Shown here: positions 1 to 12,333 of the stretch, piece after piece
Layout: every line of letters begins with the position of its first letter
How positions within the stretch are numbered: the first letter of the stretch is position 1
Assembly (NCBI GenBank): GCA_013396755.1
Contig: VWZF01000451.1
Location: forward strand, 1,352,053 to 1,416,052
DNA from: Sclerurus mexicanus
Lineage: Eukaryota; Chordata; Aves; Passeriformes; Furnariidae
Length of the DNA stretch: 64,000 nucleotides
Reading direction: 5' to 3'
Notes under the pieces: generated by a model
What the model saw: only the letters and a program-made list of their open reading frames with translations
Told to the model about the DNA's origin: nothing
Database searches by the model: none
Translations under genes and position numbers: made by a program

Positions 1-245
1 GGCTGCCCTGGGCGGAATGGCAGCGCTCCCTGCCACAAGGCCGTGTCAGCTTTGTTGGGAGTGGTCTGTCTGCTTGCGGGAGGGTGACGGCCTGGTTACC
101 AGCCGAGGGCTGGAGGAGGGCTGAGAGGGCCTCGGTTTTGCCTGGCCACTGTGTAAGTAGCGACAGGGGCTACTGAGGAACCTGAGGGGGGCATGGCTGA
201 GCGGGCAGCTTACGGCCTTGTCGCGGTGTCTGGGCAGAGGTGAAC
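1..245. promoter_or_regulatory. GC/CpG-rich shore of the upstream DCAF5 CpG island
   Basis: The first roughly 240 bases are clearly G+C-rich and hold about a dozen CpG dinucleotides, unlike the AT-rich, CpG-poor sequence that follows. DCAF5 transcribes rightwards and its first coding exon must lie just left of the window, so this is probably the downstream edge of the promoter CpG island and the start of intron 1. I see no TATA box, and nothing here translates into the expected end of exon 1. A donor-like GTGTAAGTAG occurs at 151-160, but it does not leave the phase-1 G that exon 2 needs. Confidence 0.55.
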
Positions 246-2242
246 TGTGTCACACAAAGGTGTCAGTAATAACTGCAGAAATAACACGAGGATTCAATAA
301 AAAGTTGTTATGACTGGTTACTTTTAAGCAAAGGCAGAATAGAAACACTGTAGAAACATAGAGTGGAAGGTGATACGCTGAAGCCTTCCTAAATTTGAAA
401 TTCTTACCTGAAGAAACCTACCGGTGTAAAACCAGTTATTTCTGGAATATATGTCCATGAAGGATCTTAGTGTTACTGTCAAGTATCCTTTTATCTTTAT
501 GCACATGCAGCTTTTGAGATATGCATTCATTTTGTTTGTGAGTGTATGTATATATGTATGAATGTGTGTGTATTGGAAGGGAATGCTGATTCACCTATTC
601 TATCATTTCCTTTTGTCCTAGAGCTGGCATGCTGGTTTGTACTGGTCCTTCTTCAGTAGAAAGTAGAGAAATGTATTTCTACTTGTAAGTGCTACAGACA
701 ACTCCAGTGTACCTATTGTTTCTTTCTTATTTTCCATAGTAAGTGATGGAAACACCATCAATCTTTTCTGTTCTTCTTGCTCAAGAAGGCCTCAGGAGAT
801 AGTTCAGGTCTTGTCTAGGTTGACATCCATTCTTTAGGTAGAAGCATAAAAAGCTGAGGACTGGTATGGACTTTTAAGAATTAATTTTGTCCAAACTGCC
901 TGAATCAAGGTAGGTGCCATGAGAGAATGGAGGCAGATTTCCCAACCAGTGGACATCTGAAGAAGCATGTGTAAAAGGAAGACTTTCAAACAATGTCCAG
1001 TTTTCAACTCCTAACTTCTCAAAGACCTTCAGAATGCTCAAAAGGGGCTAAGGTTTTCCTTTGTATGTAGGAGATAAATGGTAGCAAGCAAGAAATAATG
1101 AAACAAGAGAGTGGGGGCTGCTTAAATCACATGTATTAGCAATGCACAAATTTGGGACAATCAAGGACAGGTTATAAAATCTGACCTTCTGTTGATGTCC
1201 TGGGAAAATGAAGACTCTAGTTATGGTAATGTTTTCTTAACATTACAAAGTTTCTTGTTATCTGTGACCGTAAGATCTGGAATGCTTTATCTGCCATAGC
1301 AACAGCAGGCAGGTGCTTTGTGGTTCAGTCAAAACCAAGAAATTAAAAGTCAAAAGATTTATGTATACTCTGTTAAATTTCATGCCATTATAAGACCAAG
1401 CTTCATTAAAATTACACTCAAAAGACTCCTTTTTAAGGTCATACTTGATCTTGAAACTCTGAGAAATAGCACCAGCAGGAAAGAAAGCAATGAGGAGAGC
1501 TCAGATGAAAGGTAAAGGAAGGGTATAAGCTGTCTCTACTCTGAAGTTTTGTAGAAGAGTTGCTTCAGAAGACTTCCAAATGCAGATAAAGCCTTAGAAT
1601 AGATGGCATGTGGGTCTCTCCTCCCTCAAAATAGTCAGTGTGCTGAGGTAAGGATGAGATGTTAGATGCTTCCATCTGTGCTTATAGCAGCTAAGAGAGT
1701 TAACAGGGATATTGGAATGTGTGAAAAGGGAGAGTGCAAGCAGTCTTTTCAGTTGTTCAGTGTTAAGTAATATATATATTCTTAACCAAGGGAAGTCTGC
1801 TTTGACTAATTGACTTGTTAACAACTTAGACCTTGTAAGAGATAGTTTAAGTACAGCTGATATAGTGCATTTATAGTGGCTATACCGATGCCTTTGAAAT
1901 GCTAGCCCGCATATTGGCTGGAATGCTTTCCTTAGGTATGTGTCCCACCTTTTTTGGGTTTTGTTTTTAATGTATCTCCCAGAAGCAAATCTGTAAGGCT
2001 AATGATTACCGTTTCAGTAAACAATTCAAACTGCTTAAACAGTTTATATTACAGTACCACATAATTTTCCTGTTAGGATTTTGGAGAGAACTTCAGTGTA
2101 GACAAGCCTTGGCAGGCCTTTTGAAAGAATGTTTGAAACTTTTAGGTGTCTTAACTTCTCCAAATCTTGTATTGAAAAGTGCACATTTAATAGTCGCTAA
2201 TTTTGTTCCTAATCATATTTTGAAGTAAAAGAGTTGAGGTTC

Positions 2243-2308
2243 ACAACTTGAGTTGGCTGCCAACAACTTGAGTTGTTTATTTTTCAATAAAATTAAAAAA
2301 TTTTATTG
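2243..2308. repeat. 13-bp direct repeat pair followed by a 10-bp-stem AT hairpin
   Basis: ACAACTTGAGTTG occurs exactly at 2243-2255 and again at 2263-2275, a period of 20 bases. Ten bases further on, 2285-2294 and 2299-2308 form a perfect 10-bp inverted repeat with a 4-nt loop. AATAAA lies in the left arm and its complement in the right arm, so each strand reads a poly(A)-signal hexamer. In AT-rich intron DNA this can arise by chance, and no function is established. Confidence 0.5.
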
Positions 2309-3156
2309 GGCAAAATATGTCTTTGCAACATTTTATTTACTAGATGGTGGTTTTTTCTTTTGACAGTTTGAAAAACACATGACTGTCCATGCATGGAAAT
2401 TAAAATCACCATGCAATAGTATACAACTGACTTCTTCCCTCACATTTGCCAAGCATCTCCTTCTGCAATTTAACTTCTTGAAAATCAACTTTACTTGGTC
2501 TGTATAATAGATTGTCTTTCTCCCATCCTTGGGTTTGGTGGATAGGTTTTCCTGTTTGTTTATCTGACTGTCATTTTTCATGCCTGCTATCTCTTACAAA
2601 CATGAGTATCTTTATCAGGACCTCCCACTTTTTTGCTTACTTTAAACTGCACTTTAAAGATAATTTCTGGAGAGTACTGTAATCTGAGGCTTACTTAATC
2701 CATGCCAGCGTTCTTTTTTTCTGGTCTTTTTTTCCCTCCTACCAGATAATGCAAAAATTAATAGCTCTTCTATGGTGGTAGATTTGTGAGGATGCAAGAA
2801 AATATTGGAAATTGATCTGTCATTTGGTAGCAATGTAAATCTGAAGAAGCGGGAGCTTAAAATGGTAATGAGGTGACTTTAGCAAAGGTGATGAAATGCT
2901 GCTTCTGAATAAGGGGATTGTGAATCAAGTATGTTTTGAAGAGGAACACCCTTGGACTTAGTCTCTGTATCCAGCAGAATTCTGTGTGAGGAGAGATCTT
3001 AGGTCCAGTTGCTACATGTTCTAATTAATGTCTGAGAAATGATAAAGTTTCTCAGGAAAGATATCAGGATAAAGCAGCAATAATTTCAGAGGATAGGAGT
3101 TGAATTTCAAGTTAATTAGGATACATTACATGGAAAAAAAAATGTCACGTGTTTTG

Positions 3157-4060
3157 ATAGGGACAAGTGCAAACTACAGCATGTGAATAAAAATGGTCAA
3201 CTCTACAAATATACTATGGCAATTAGATCATAGTCATGTAGAAGAGGATCCAAATGTGATATATCACAACATAAATATTGTCAGACATGATAAAGCATGT
3301 GAAGTAAACCTACTTTGGTGCTCATTGGAGTGCTGTTCTCAGTTTTGGGCACTGTGCTTTGAAGAAAGGCATGCCTAAATTAAAGAAAGTTCAGAGAAGG
3401 GGATGAAGAATATAAGACTGAAAGAAAGGGGCCCATTTAGTTTACAGAGAGAACAGCTGAGTAGAGATGCAAGTCTTAAGCTACGTAAAGGTGTTTTAAA
3501 TTATTATATGAAGTTGTAAGCTCTTCTTTGTCTACTGGGAATAGGACAAAAAAATGGTCCTAAATTATGGGAAGAAAGACTTTAGGATGCTGCTTGATCT
3601 TGCACTTCCCTTCATCCTGTAGTTCATTCACTTATTTCTCTTCTTCATTGATTGCAATGTGACACTTCTGTAATTTAAAGTCAGAAACTTGGTATGATGG
3701 AAGCATCTGATCAGGGAGATGGACTAGGGAGGGAGAGGTTGTTTGTCAGTTGATTTTCTGTCAGGTCAGGTTCTTTAACTTACTCACCCCTGTCTAAATT
3801 GTCACTGAATTCAGTAGAAGGGAAAATAGCAGGAGCACATGGCAAGGAGGAGTGGGATTATAAGTAAGATCAAAATGCACCCTCAGGCTAGATATTAGGG
3901 TAATCTGCCTAATGGCAAGGATTATGAGGAACTGAAATAGGCTGCCTAAGGAAGGTGTGAAATCTACCTCAGCAGTGTTTGTTTAAGAGCAAACTAGAGA
4001 CACATCTGGGAATAATTTTGACACAGTCTAGCCTTTTGCCTTTGGCCAGGGCCAACTAAA
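3157..4060 (+). mobile_element. Old diverged CR1 LINE, 3' region of ORF2 plus 3' UTR, broken
   Basis: Several blocks match, in order, the CR1 3' region as I know it. These are a GACAAGTGCAAACTAC block near 3162, a GAAGAGGATCC block near 3240, and the stretch 3325-3362. That last stretch reads, on the + strand, like the end of CR1 reverse transcriptase ORF2 (the LECCSQFWALC motif). Next come the GAGAAGGGGATGAAGAAT block near 3396 and the ATAGGCTGCCTAAGGAAGG block near 3936. The part around 3590-3840 does not align by eye and may be an insertion or decay. The frame is interrupted and there is no coding capacity. Heavy divergence suggests an insertion older than the other CR1 copies here. The ends are approximate. 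Confidence 0.7.
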
Positions 4061-7000
4061 TGATCAATTTCTTGAAAAACCATCCAGTTGCACTTCCTGT
4101 GATTCATGCAACACCTCTGAAGTAGGTACAAGCAATCAAACTAATCTTTTTTGGATGCGATTTAGAAGTATTTCCAATTTGTCATGTAGGTTCTTCAGTG
4201 ACTGAACCTGGTATATGGGAGACAAAGAGGAGTAGTTGTCTTGAGCTTTGTCCACAATCATCAAGGTTAATGCTCTTTAAAACTGCAGTTTTTAAGTCCT
4301 GACTGGTATGATTTTGAAGTGGTTCTGTTAGTACTCAAGAGCTCAAGTGTTTTTCATCAGCAATGCAGATACTGTTTGGACTAGATTTACTTTGGCAGGG
4401 GTATGTTCTGATCCTCATTGAACTATTTTAGGCCTAAAAAGAATAGACTTCTCTTCCTGTCTTTCTTTAGTTTTGAATGTAGAAGCAGGTTTGATCCATA
4501 ATGAGCACTGAGGTACTTGACTAACTAAATCTTTTTAAATGTGGTTTCTTTCTGAAAAGTAACTGTAGAATGGCATGGTATAAATCTTAGCTGGGTCACA
4601 CAAACTTTTACTTTTCAAATTGTCAGTCCTACAGTCCTAAACAGAATCTGCAAAATAAAAGCGACGCTATTCCTACTTTGTAGATGTCAAACTTAGTATT
4701 TCTGACACCATGAACTGAAAAATTACAAATTCAAGACTTTGTGGGTCTTCAGTTTCTAGCAAATCCACATGTGGAGCCTTGTTGACTAAGGTATTTTCAT
4801 ATGAGATCATATACTTGGGTTTCCCGGACATGTAGTAAACCTGTTGCTGTTGGTATATGCAATGTATCTGAACGTAGCCTTGCCATACACACTTACTCTC
4901 TTTAGGGGAGTATTGTAGAGTTATTGCAAGTTTGTTCAGTAGCTACAGTGGTTTTTGAAGGGTTGAGTGGCTTCTGCTTCTGTTGTTGTAGAGTTGATGT
5001 ACATGCACAGTAAGTTCACCATAAATTGAAAGCATTTTAATTAGTATGCATTCATTGCTCTGTTGTACAGAATGAATGCTATAGACCTGCTATAGTTTCC
5101 TGTAATTCTCAGACTTGTAACTTATGTTGCATTATGTGCATGTACTTTGTGTCTAATGAATCATGGTTCCATTCTATACAGAGCATAAAAGCGCTGTACA
5201 TTCACATTTTCTTTGCTGTCTCCCTGCATGCCCGCCCACACATGTGCACCTTCCTCCTTTCTTCCCTCTTACTGGAAGAGTCAGGTTTGGGTAGTGGAGA
5301 TTGCGTTTGCTGGTTTGTACCTTTCCTCGTTTCAGTCACTTAAGACTTGCCTTTTCTTGGATATAATTGTCCATGACTTCACACTTCTTGTTCTCTTGTA
5401 TGAGGATGTAAAGATCAGTGAAATGTCTTTTTGCCATTAATCCTCTGTGGCCCAACACATTGGGTAACTTTTTCTTTCGATTGAACTGGCCATAAGTCAG
5501 AAGTCTGTCTAGAATAGCTGAATTAGAGTTAGAGGCTAACAGACTTCCAACCCAGTTAACATTATCATTATACTAAACTTTTGTGTCTCAGTGGGGTAAG
5601 AGAGGAATAAACCTAAGTGGTGAAACAGGTGTAGATGTCCTTCAAGACAGGTAAGTGAAAGATTCTCCATAGATGGAGAAGGGACCAAACTATGTGAGTG
5701 TGGGGAGTATTTAAAAGCTCCTAAACAGTGGAATGTGCCACCACAAAGGCAAACAAAGTTCTTGGCCTGCTTTAGTGTTGGATACTCAATAGTGGGCACC
5801 TTTGTACCAAAGTCTCATGGAGATCTAGGTGATTGGGAAGAGAGAGGCATTTGCATTCAATAGGAAGAGTCATTTAGGAAATGGGCACTAAGGTAGAGGA
5901 ACTTACAAAAGAAAAGGTAGTGGCAACATTTCACACTGTCAAAGATTTTTCTGCACAGGTTGCAATTTATTGTCCTCCTGCCATACTGTATGTGTGCTGA
6001 AAACCACAGTAATGTTTGTTTTCTATGGATATCTTTGTTATTTTTGTTGTATCTGGACAGTGGTTGGTGGAAATGATTATGAGTTTGATGCTAAAGTGAG
6101 ACATCTAGATGGCTGTGCTGTCAGGTGGGAGGATGTGTGGACTTACTGCAGTGGGTTTGCAAATTGGTTTGCTATGGTAACAATTAACAACAATATGTTT
6201 TGCCCTGAAATGTCTTTTATAGAAGGCAATAAGTGAAGTCTGATAGAAACAAATAAAAACCTTAAATAGTGCTTAGATTGTTTTCCAGGTAGTGATAACA
6301 TTAAGATACAGCTTTTGGCAGCTTTGGGAAGTAGCCACTTTTAAGTGTGACAATTACTTCTTGATTTTAACTTCACTAATGTGGCCATATATATGTCAGT
6401 AATCATGTATTTCTGTGTCTTCTTATTGCTAGCTCATCTGAAGTCACTCGGGTGCAAATACAACTGTCTCCCCTATTTCTAGACAGAAAGAAATATAAGT
6501 TTCCATCAGTTTAGTTGCCCATAAATTAATGTGAGTTTCTGGATCCATCCGGTTTGACCCATTCCTAGCAGTTATCAAATGCATCACAAATCTTTTTATC
6601 ATGTACTCTTGCTTGCTTTGTGAGGTACAAAGTCAGGAGGAGAAGGAATACACAATTAATTTCATAGAGCATGGATAACCATAACATGCAGCTGTACTGT
6701 CTGTCAAAGTGTCATAAAATCTGTTAGGAGAGTCAAAGGCTGAGAGACTGTTAACTTACAGCGTGTTTTGCATAACTCAGTTCCATGGGAAAACTTCTTA
6801 GTAGCATCATCTGATGTGAAAAATTTTAAGAAATCTGATTAACAATAGTAGTAATGAATTCTGTTTATGCATTTACCTTTTCTGAAAGTAAACAGCAGGC
6901 CGATTGATTTTGGTTTCTTGTTGTCTCTGTAGATGCCTTTTTTCCTCTGGATGGCAGCTCAGAAGACTCTGAGTTTATGCTTTTCATTGTGCAAAGAAGT

Positions 7001-8026
7001 AGTAAAATGTATTAACTGAAATCAGTGTGTGTCTCGTGGCACTTTTGACTTACGATGCCGTTCTCTTTCATTTGTTATTAAAGACATACCAAAAATACTT
7101 TAAGTCTCAGTTGAAGAAGCTTTATTCAGATTTTACAGGCATTTGAAATTGCTGTTGATAATGCTGTTCAATACAATAGTATCTTGATTTTTTCTCTTCC
7201 TAATAAATAATAGTTTAATGCAATTGAAGCATGAACAGTCTAATATTTATTTTATATCATATAGTTTACCAGTCAGAGAAGGAGGCACTTAAATATATTT
7301 GCGTATAGAGCTCTGAACTGACAACTGCACCTAAGTAACCAATTAGAAGTACATATAGGGAGGTGTAAAGCGAGAGAGAGTTGAACTTCTTTTCTACAGG
7401 TACTGTCTTTGTCAGGAGTTCACCTCAGAAATGTGTCTTAACCTTTACAGATCTAGAAGCATGGCATAACATGCTGAAGACTTCTGAATGCTTCAGTAGA
7501 ATCTTTTTATGGCCACATGTCAGTCCTGAGCCAGTCTATGCTTTGAAGACTTTGCAAAGACTGCTAGAAGAGATATAGTTTTCAGTATAAGGGGGGAAGG
7601 AGTATTCGTTTTATGAATAACATAAGCAATGCTGGCAACAAGGAGTTGGTGTAGATGCATTTTGCCAACATGCATATGTTAATTTGGCATGTAATTCATC
7701 TACAGCTTGCCACAGAGTTTTACACAGCAGTAAATTTCTGAGTTTCCAGGTTCCTATAGGTTGTCACTATGTGTTGGCAGAATGGCAGTTGTTTAATTCA
7801 AACTTTTCCTGCTGATTACTCTGTTTTCATTAATTTTGATTGAATACCTGACTGCATGACATCTTAATGTAAATGTATGTCTATACATCCAAAAAGGTGT
7901 ACATTTTTTATGCTAATTAGAGTTTTAGGAAAGCCTTTTATGAATAACTGCAGAGTTAAGTAATTTGTCTGTCATCAATTTACACAAGGCTCAGACAGTA
8001 ATGCACCTTCCATTTTTTTCTTCTAG

Positions 8027-8170
8027 GAGGGGATGACCGCCGGGTCTTACTTTGGCATATGGAAGAAGCCATCCATTCAAGAGTCAAACCAGTTCAGCTG
8101 AAAGGGGAGCATCACTCTAATATCTTCTGCCTAGCTTTCAACAGCGGCAATACAAAAGTATTCTCTGGAG
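8027..8170 (+). CDS. DCAF5: DCAF5 exon 2 (end of WD repeat 1, start of WD repeat 2)
   Basis: This 144-nt internal exon starts after TTCTTCTAG and ends in GGAG before the donor GTAAGG. It begins with two bases completing a glycine codon (phase 1) and ends with one base of the next glycine codon (phase 1), so its length is a multiple of three. The product opens with GGDDRRVLLWHMEEAIHSR, which closes the first WD blade. It continues through GEHHSNIFCLAF and NSGNTKVFSG, the start of the second blade. It matches mammalian DCAF5 as I recall it, with conservative differences (for example E for Q in MEEAIH). The polypyrimidine tract just upstream is strong. Because the exon is symmetric, skipping it would keep the frame but remove parts of two propeller blades. 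Confidence 0.96.
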
Positions 8171-11100
8171 GTAAGGAAGGAAGAGCACACTGATTTCACA
8201 GGAGTATACATTGAGAACGCTTTGGAGTAGAAGCCATGAGTGAGAATCTGCCCCATGTGATGTCTGGAAGGTGTTCTTAATCAGCAACTGAAGGTTCTTT
8301 GGAAACAGGGAATTCTTTAGCTAGCACAACATTTTCAGTTTTGTCACGTTTCTTTTCCCAAACACTGGTGTAAGTGCATTGTTGTTTTGAACTACCATGA
8401 GAAACCTGGGTCCAGTCTGTCCCTACTTGTGCTACAGACTGTGGAATATTGTTATTCCCTCTTAGCTGTACTGAGAGTAGACCCTGCATTCTCTCTGGAA
8501 CTGAAGCCTGATGCTGAAAAATCTGTGCTGCTACTATAAGATTTTAACGCACCCTTAGATGGCTCATGAAGGACTATTGCCATCTATTGGTAGATAACTT
8601 TTTCTCAGACCCTGTTTTGGTCCTCACTAAGTGCCTGCCTTTTAGAACTGTTGGCACACACTGATAGGCCTTGATATTATCCATCTCTTTTTAATATAAA
8701 TCTGCTTTTTAGCAGAAAGTTTAATTCAGTCTTAAAACTAACATAAGGGAAGTGGTCATGTAGTTGTTCTGGGGTAACAAGCTCTACAATGTAGGTTCAT
8801 TTCACCACATGATTTTTAAAGTGTTGAGGTAAGGAGGAAAATTGAGACGAAAAAGGCACGAGACTGTCAATGCAGTCAAGTGTCATTTTCTGCTGTACTT
8901 CATTTCCTCTATCTGATGTGGTAATAGAAGGATGAGAATCTGTATTTTTCATCAGTATGTCCATTAACATACAGCTAGACTTATTTTAGGATATTCTTAG
9001 ACCACTTGGTCAGAGCCCTTCATTACATTTTTGAACCAAGATTTGTGAACTGCAAATCAAAGCTAGAAATTGATTCTGAGTGCATGTGAATGGTGGAAGC
9101 TTCCCATCCTTCAAAGCTGTGTTAAAATTATAACATCCCTTAGAAAAAAAGACATGACAAAGCTTCAGATGGTGTCAAAATTTCAGGATGAAATTATTCA
9201 GGTGTACTTCTCAGGAGGACTAAACCCCAAAAATGTCAAAGAGCGATGCCTGTCTCATGATTCTGGGGACTGCTGCTTTTTATGGGAAAGACAGCAGTCC
9301 ATGCTGTCTTCAAATGAATGTATCTGCATGAGCGATTCCAATGAAATTTTGGGCCAGAGTCTCTTTTACTTTAGTTTGAATTTAGACAAATGGAACCTTA
9401 CATGAATATTCAAGGAGTGAACTGTGCCAAATCTTACTGGACCAGCTGGAATGGTATTTTCTTATACCCGACTTGGCCCTCTGTCCATTGGACCCTGCTC
9501 TCAGAGGCTGCTGTTTTCACAGGAAAGGCCAAAGAACGGCTTAGAAGTGTCACCGAAGTTAACACCTGCAGTTAAAGATTTACACCATTGATTATGATGG
9601 ATTTTTTGCTATGGTGCCAGGTTAGATGAGCTGTGACAGCTGATGCACAGACAAACTGGCCGTTCTCATCTTTTTCCTCCTCCAGTTTGCATAAAAACAT
9701 GATGCTTCTGCCAGAAATTATTTCCATTGGAGGAGTCAGGAACTCTTTCAGCTGCTCCATCAAGATTCACTGAGCTCATCTGCAAGGGCTGAATCTGACT
9801 CTTGGATCCTTTGTAAAGAGTCATTTTGCTGCATGGCCTAAATGTACCATCTGTTTTATTTCTGTCAGTAAAATGGGGATAGCTATATTTATTAACTCAG
9901 TGATGTTCTGGGAGATTGCTAAAACGTCTGGAAGAATTGTGGAACTTAAGATCTACTGGTTGTCACACAGATACCCACACCTGAATTTGGAGTTGTATTT
10001 AAGTTATGCAAGTTTGAATACTTAACCCCAAAACTAAGAATTAAGAGTATGAAAACTAGCACAAGGCACACAACTCAATTTATTCAGTAAATAAATGACT
10101 GCCAAGGACTAATGGCTTAGGATCTGATGACCTTTCTCTAAAGCAGCTCTTGATAACAAAGGAGAAGGGATTTTCCACTTCAGTACAAATTGCTTTGCAA
10201 GGAATTTCAGGGCTCTTTGCTTTGAAGGACCATGTAGCCATTACAAAAATGGAAAGCAGGAACTGAGTGGACAGTGTTTTGCTTGTAATCTCTGGAGGAA
10301 AAACTGTCTCAAGATATCAAAGAAATTCCCATCCCTGAATAATATTATTGCCTTACTCTGTCAAAACACACTGAAAGTAGAGCAGCATTTGAAATGAAAG
10401 ATCCCCTCCTAGTACACTACGTGGACTTTTTTTTTTGGTTTGCAATCAATATTAGGTATATGAAAAGATTAAATAAACCTACAGGGAACTGAATTTGTTT
10501 CTTTAAGGCCTGATATGACAGGTACGGAGTTTAGGCCACCTTAACTGTCCTCCTCTGTATATGCTCTGCAGTATTTCATCCTTACATATATAACTGAAGG
10601 GTCTGGCAAATTATTCTTTTCTTTCTTATGGTTGTAACTTCAGTTATCAAAACAAGAGGGATTATAAATGGGATGGTTGTGTATACAGTTATGACCCCAT
10701 TAGTCTCAATGAACTCTCCAGTGTTAAGCTAAAGCACTGTAAGTAGGAACCCCACCGGACGGAACAGCAGTGATGTTTCCTGCAGGGATGAAGTCTTACC
10801 AGAAGCAACCACACAGTTTGTGGTTAGATTTTTGTCACCACTTTCTCTTCCCACACAAAAACAGAGGAAACAGTGGTTATTCCACGTGCCTTCTCCTTTC
10901 AGTATTTATTCCCCATTTTGGAGCTTGTGATGGAAGGCAATATTGATCCCAGGATGACTAGAGGCCTGAACCCAGCCACCTAGAATGATTTGTGTGTTCA
11001 TACTGTATGGAGAGTGAAGAGCAAGAGCATCTGCTGGAGGAAATTTTGTTAATGGAGAAACTAGGCTACATTTTTCACCGGTGAAATACATAAGCACTAG

Positions 11101-12333
11101 AGTAGTCTTCTAGGTATAAACCTTATCTGTAACATGTAACGGGCAGTTCCCAATACAATTAATGATCAAAGGACACTTACACATAAGTGAGTTATTTATT
11201 GTACTGTAGAATAGGTGAGCTACTGCAGTAATCAAAGGCTGGCATGATTTAACTAGGAGCATGGGCAAAGAGCACGTGATTGTAGAAGAATCTCACACAT
11301 CATTAGTCAAAGAGAAATTTTCTCATATGTATTCTCTTGATATAGAATATAATTGAAATACGTATAGGATAAATTAAAACTGAGTCAAATGAACACTTAA
11401 GAATCATAACGTGGAATCTAGCTCCTTCTGAACCTCTGGCTTTGGTGCACATTAGAAAAGCTTCATAACTCTATATCACAGCCACAAAGACTTACAGAGC
11501 ATAAAAATATGACTTTGCAGGCTTTATGGGTTCTTCTGAAAAAAGGGTGTGTGTCCTTAAATATTTCTAAAGAGGAGGTGGCAAATTTAGGTAAATTAAT
11601 ATTCAGCACAGAGACTAAAAAAGAAAATTCTGTTGCTGTAGCTTGAAAAACACTGCATGAGCTATTGAAATTACTTTGTGGCTATGACCTTCTTAGCCTG
11701 CACACATGTGGTTAGTTTCCATTGTATGCAATGGATGTGATCAAAGAAAAGTGACATGATTGTCTGGTCCCTTGATTTGGTTTTTGTTAATACAGAAGAA
11801 ATTACATTGGCTGTCACATCCATGCCTTCTCAATGGCTGCAACACCCGGCACGCTGGTAAGTGTTAGCTGGCAGCATTTGATCTGTGAGCCCGGTGCCTT
11901 TCACTTGTGACATCTCTTTTCACATTCCATGATCGTTTTATGGAGCATCCTTTGAGCAGGAAGAAAGATGTATTTTCAGGAGAGTTAAAAGTGTTCTGCT
12001 GCTTCATGTAATTTTCTTCTCTTTACTGCACGTCCCAAAGCTTAATCTCAAACTGAGCAAAAAATGATTGGTAGCATAGTTAAACAGAACTATTTGTTGA
12101 GCAGTAGCAGATGGAACGGATTGGTGCATTTGGTCATGACTGGATATGTCACATGGAGCCTTTCACATAACTGAACAGAGGGCAACTGAACTGGTCTTCT
12201 GTCTGCTTCAGTTTTGTTTTTGTAATTGAACATCTAAAAAAAAAATGGTTGTTTGGTTTTTTGAGATTTTTTTTCACTATAATGCTTTTAACCACTGAAA
12301 CATGATGTTAAGTGCTTATATTTCTCTTTTTAG
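8171..12333 (+). other. DCAF5: DCAF5 intron 2
   Basis: A 4.16 kb intron with GTAAGG donor and TTTTTAG acceptor. It contains a facing pair of CTCF-like motifs at 8552-8590 and a weak ancient MIR/L2-type tract at about 9835-9945. The longest ORF, 9070-9405 (+), and its neighbours resemble no protein I know and carry no splice or codon signature of a gene. The remainder is AT-rich unique-looking sequence. Confidence 0.85.
9835..9945 (+). repeat. Possible ancient MIR/L2-type repeat remnant
   Basis: The block CCATCTGTTTTATTTCTGTC followed by AGTAAAATGGGGATAG and a downstream GGGAGATTGCTAAAA resembles the conserved 3' part of amniote MIR/L2-type elements, which carry CCATCTGTAAAATGGGGATAATA followed by a block like GTGAGGATTAAAT. 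The similarity is short and diverged, so the assignment is tentative. Confidence 0.4.

Larger units (their letters stand above)
246..8026 (+). other. DCAF5: DCAF5 intron 1, 3' part
   Basis: This AT-rich intronic sequence ends in the polypyrimidine tract and TTCTAG acceptor before exon 2. It holds a small direct-repeat and hairpin cluster at 2243-2308 and an old, diverged CR1 at about 3157-4060. Beyond those I see only short ORFs without recognisable protein similarity and AT-rich unique-looking sequence. No second gene is visible on either strand. A fragment near 6056-6073 coincidentally reads like part of the expected exon 1 end, but it lacks a donor and flanking similarity. Confidence 0.85.

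Noticed and set aside
6056..6073. Sequence reading like GQWLV, as expected at the end of the DCAF5 first coding exon
   Set aside because: Residues before it do not match, and no GT donor follows at the required phase; a chance match.
5970..6236. 88-codon ORF with cysteine-rich start
   Set aside because: Looks like random translation; no signal, domain or exon boundary support.
9070..9405. 111-codon + strand ORF in intron 2
   Set aside because: No resemblance to a known protein, no splice-site context, and expected by chance in a 64 kb window.
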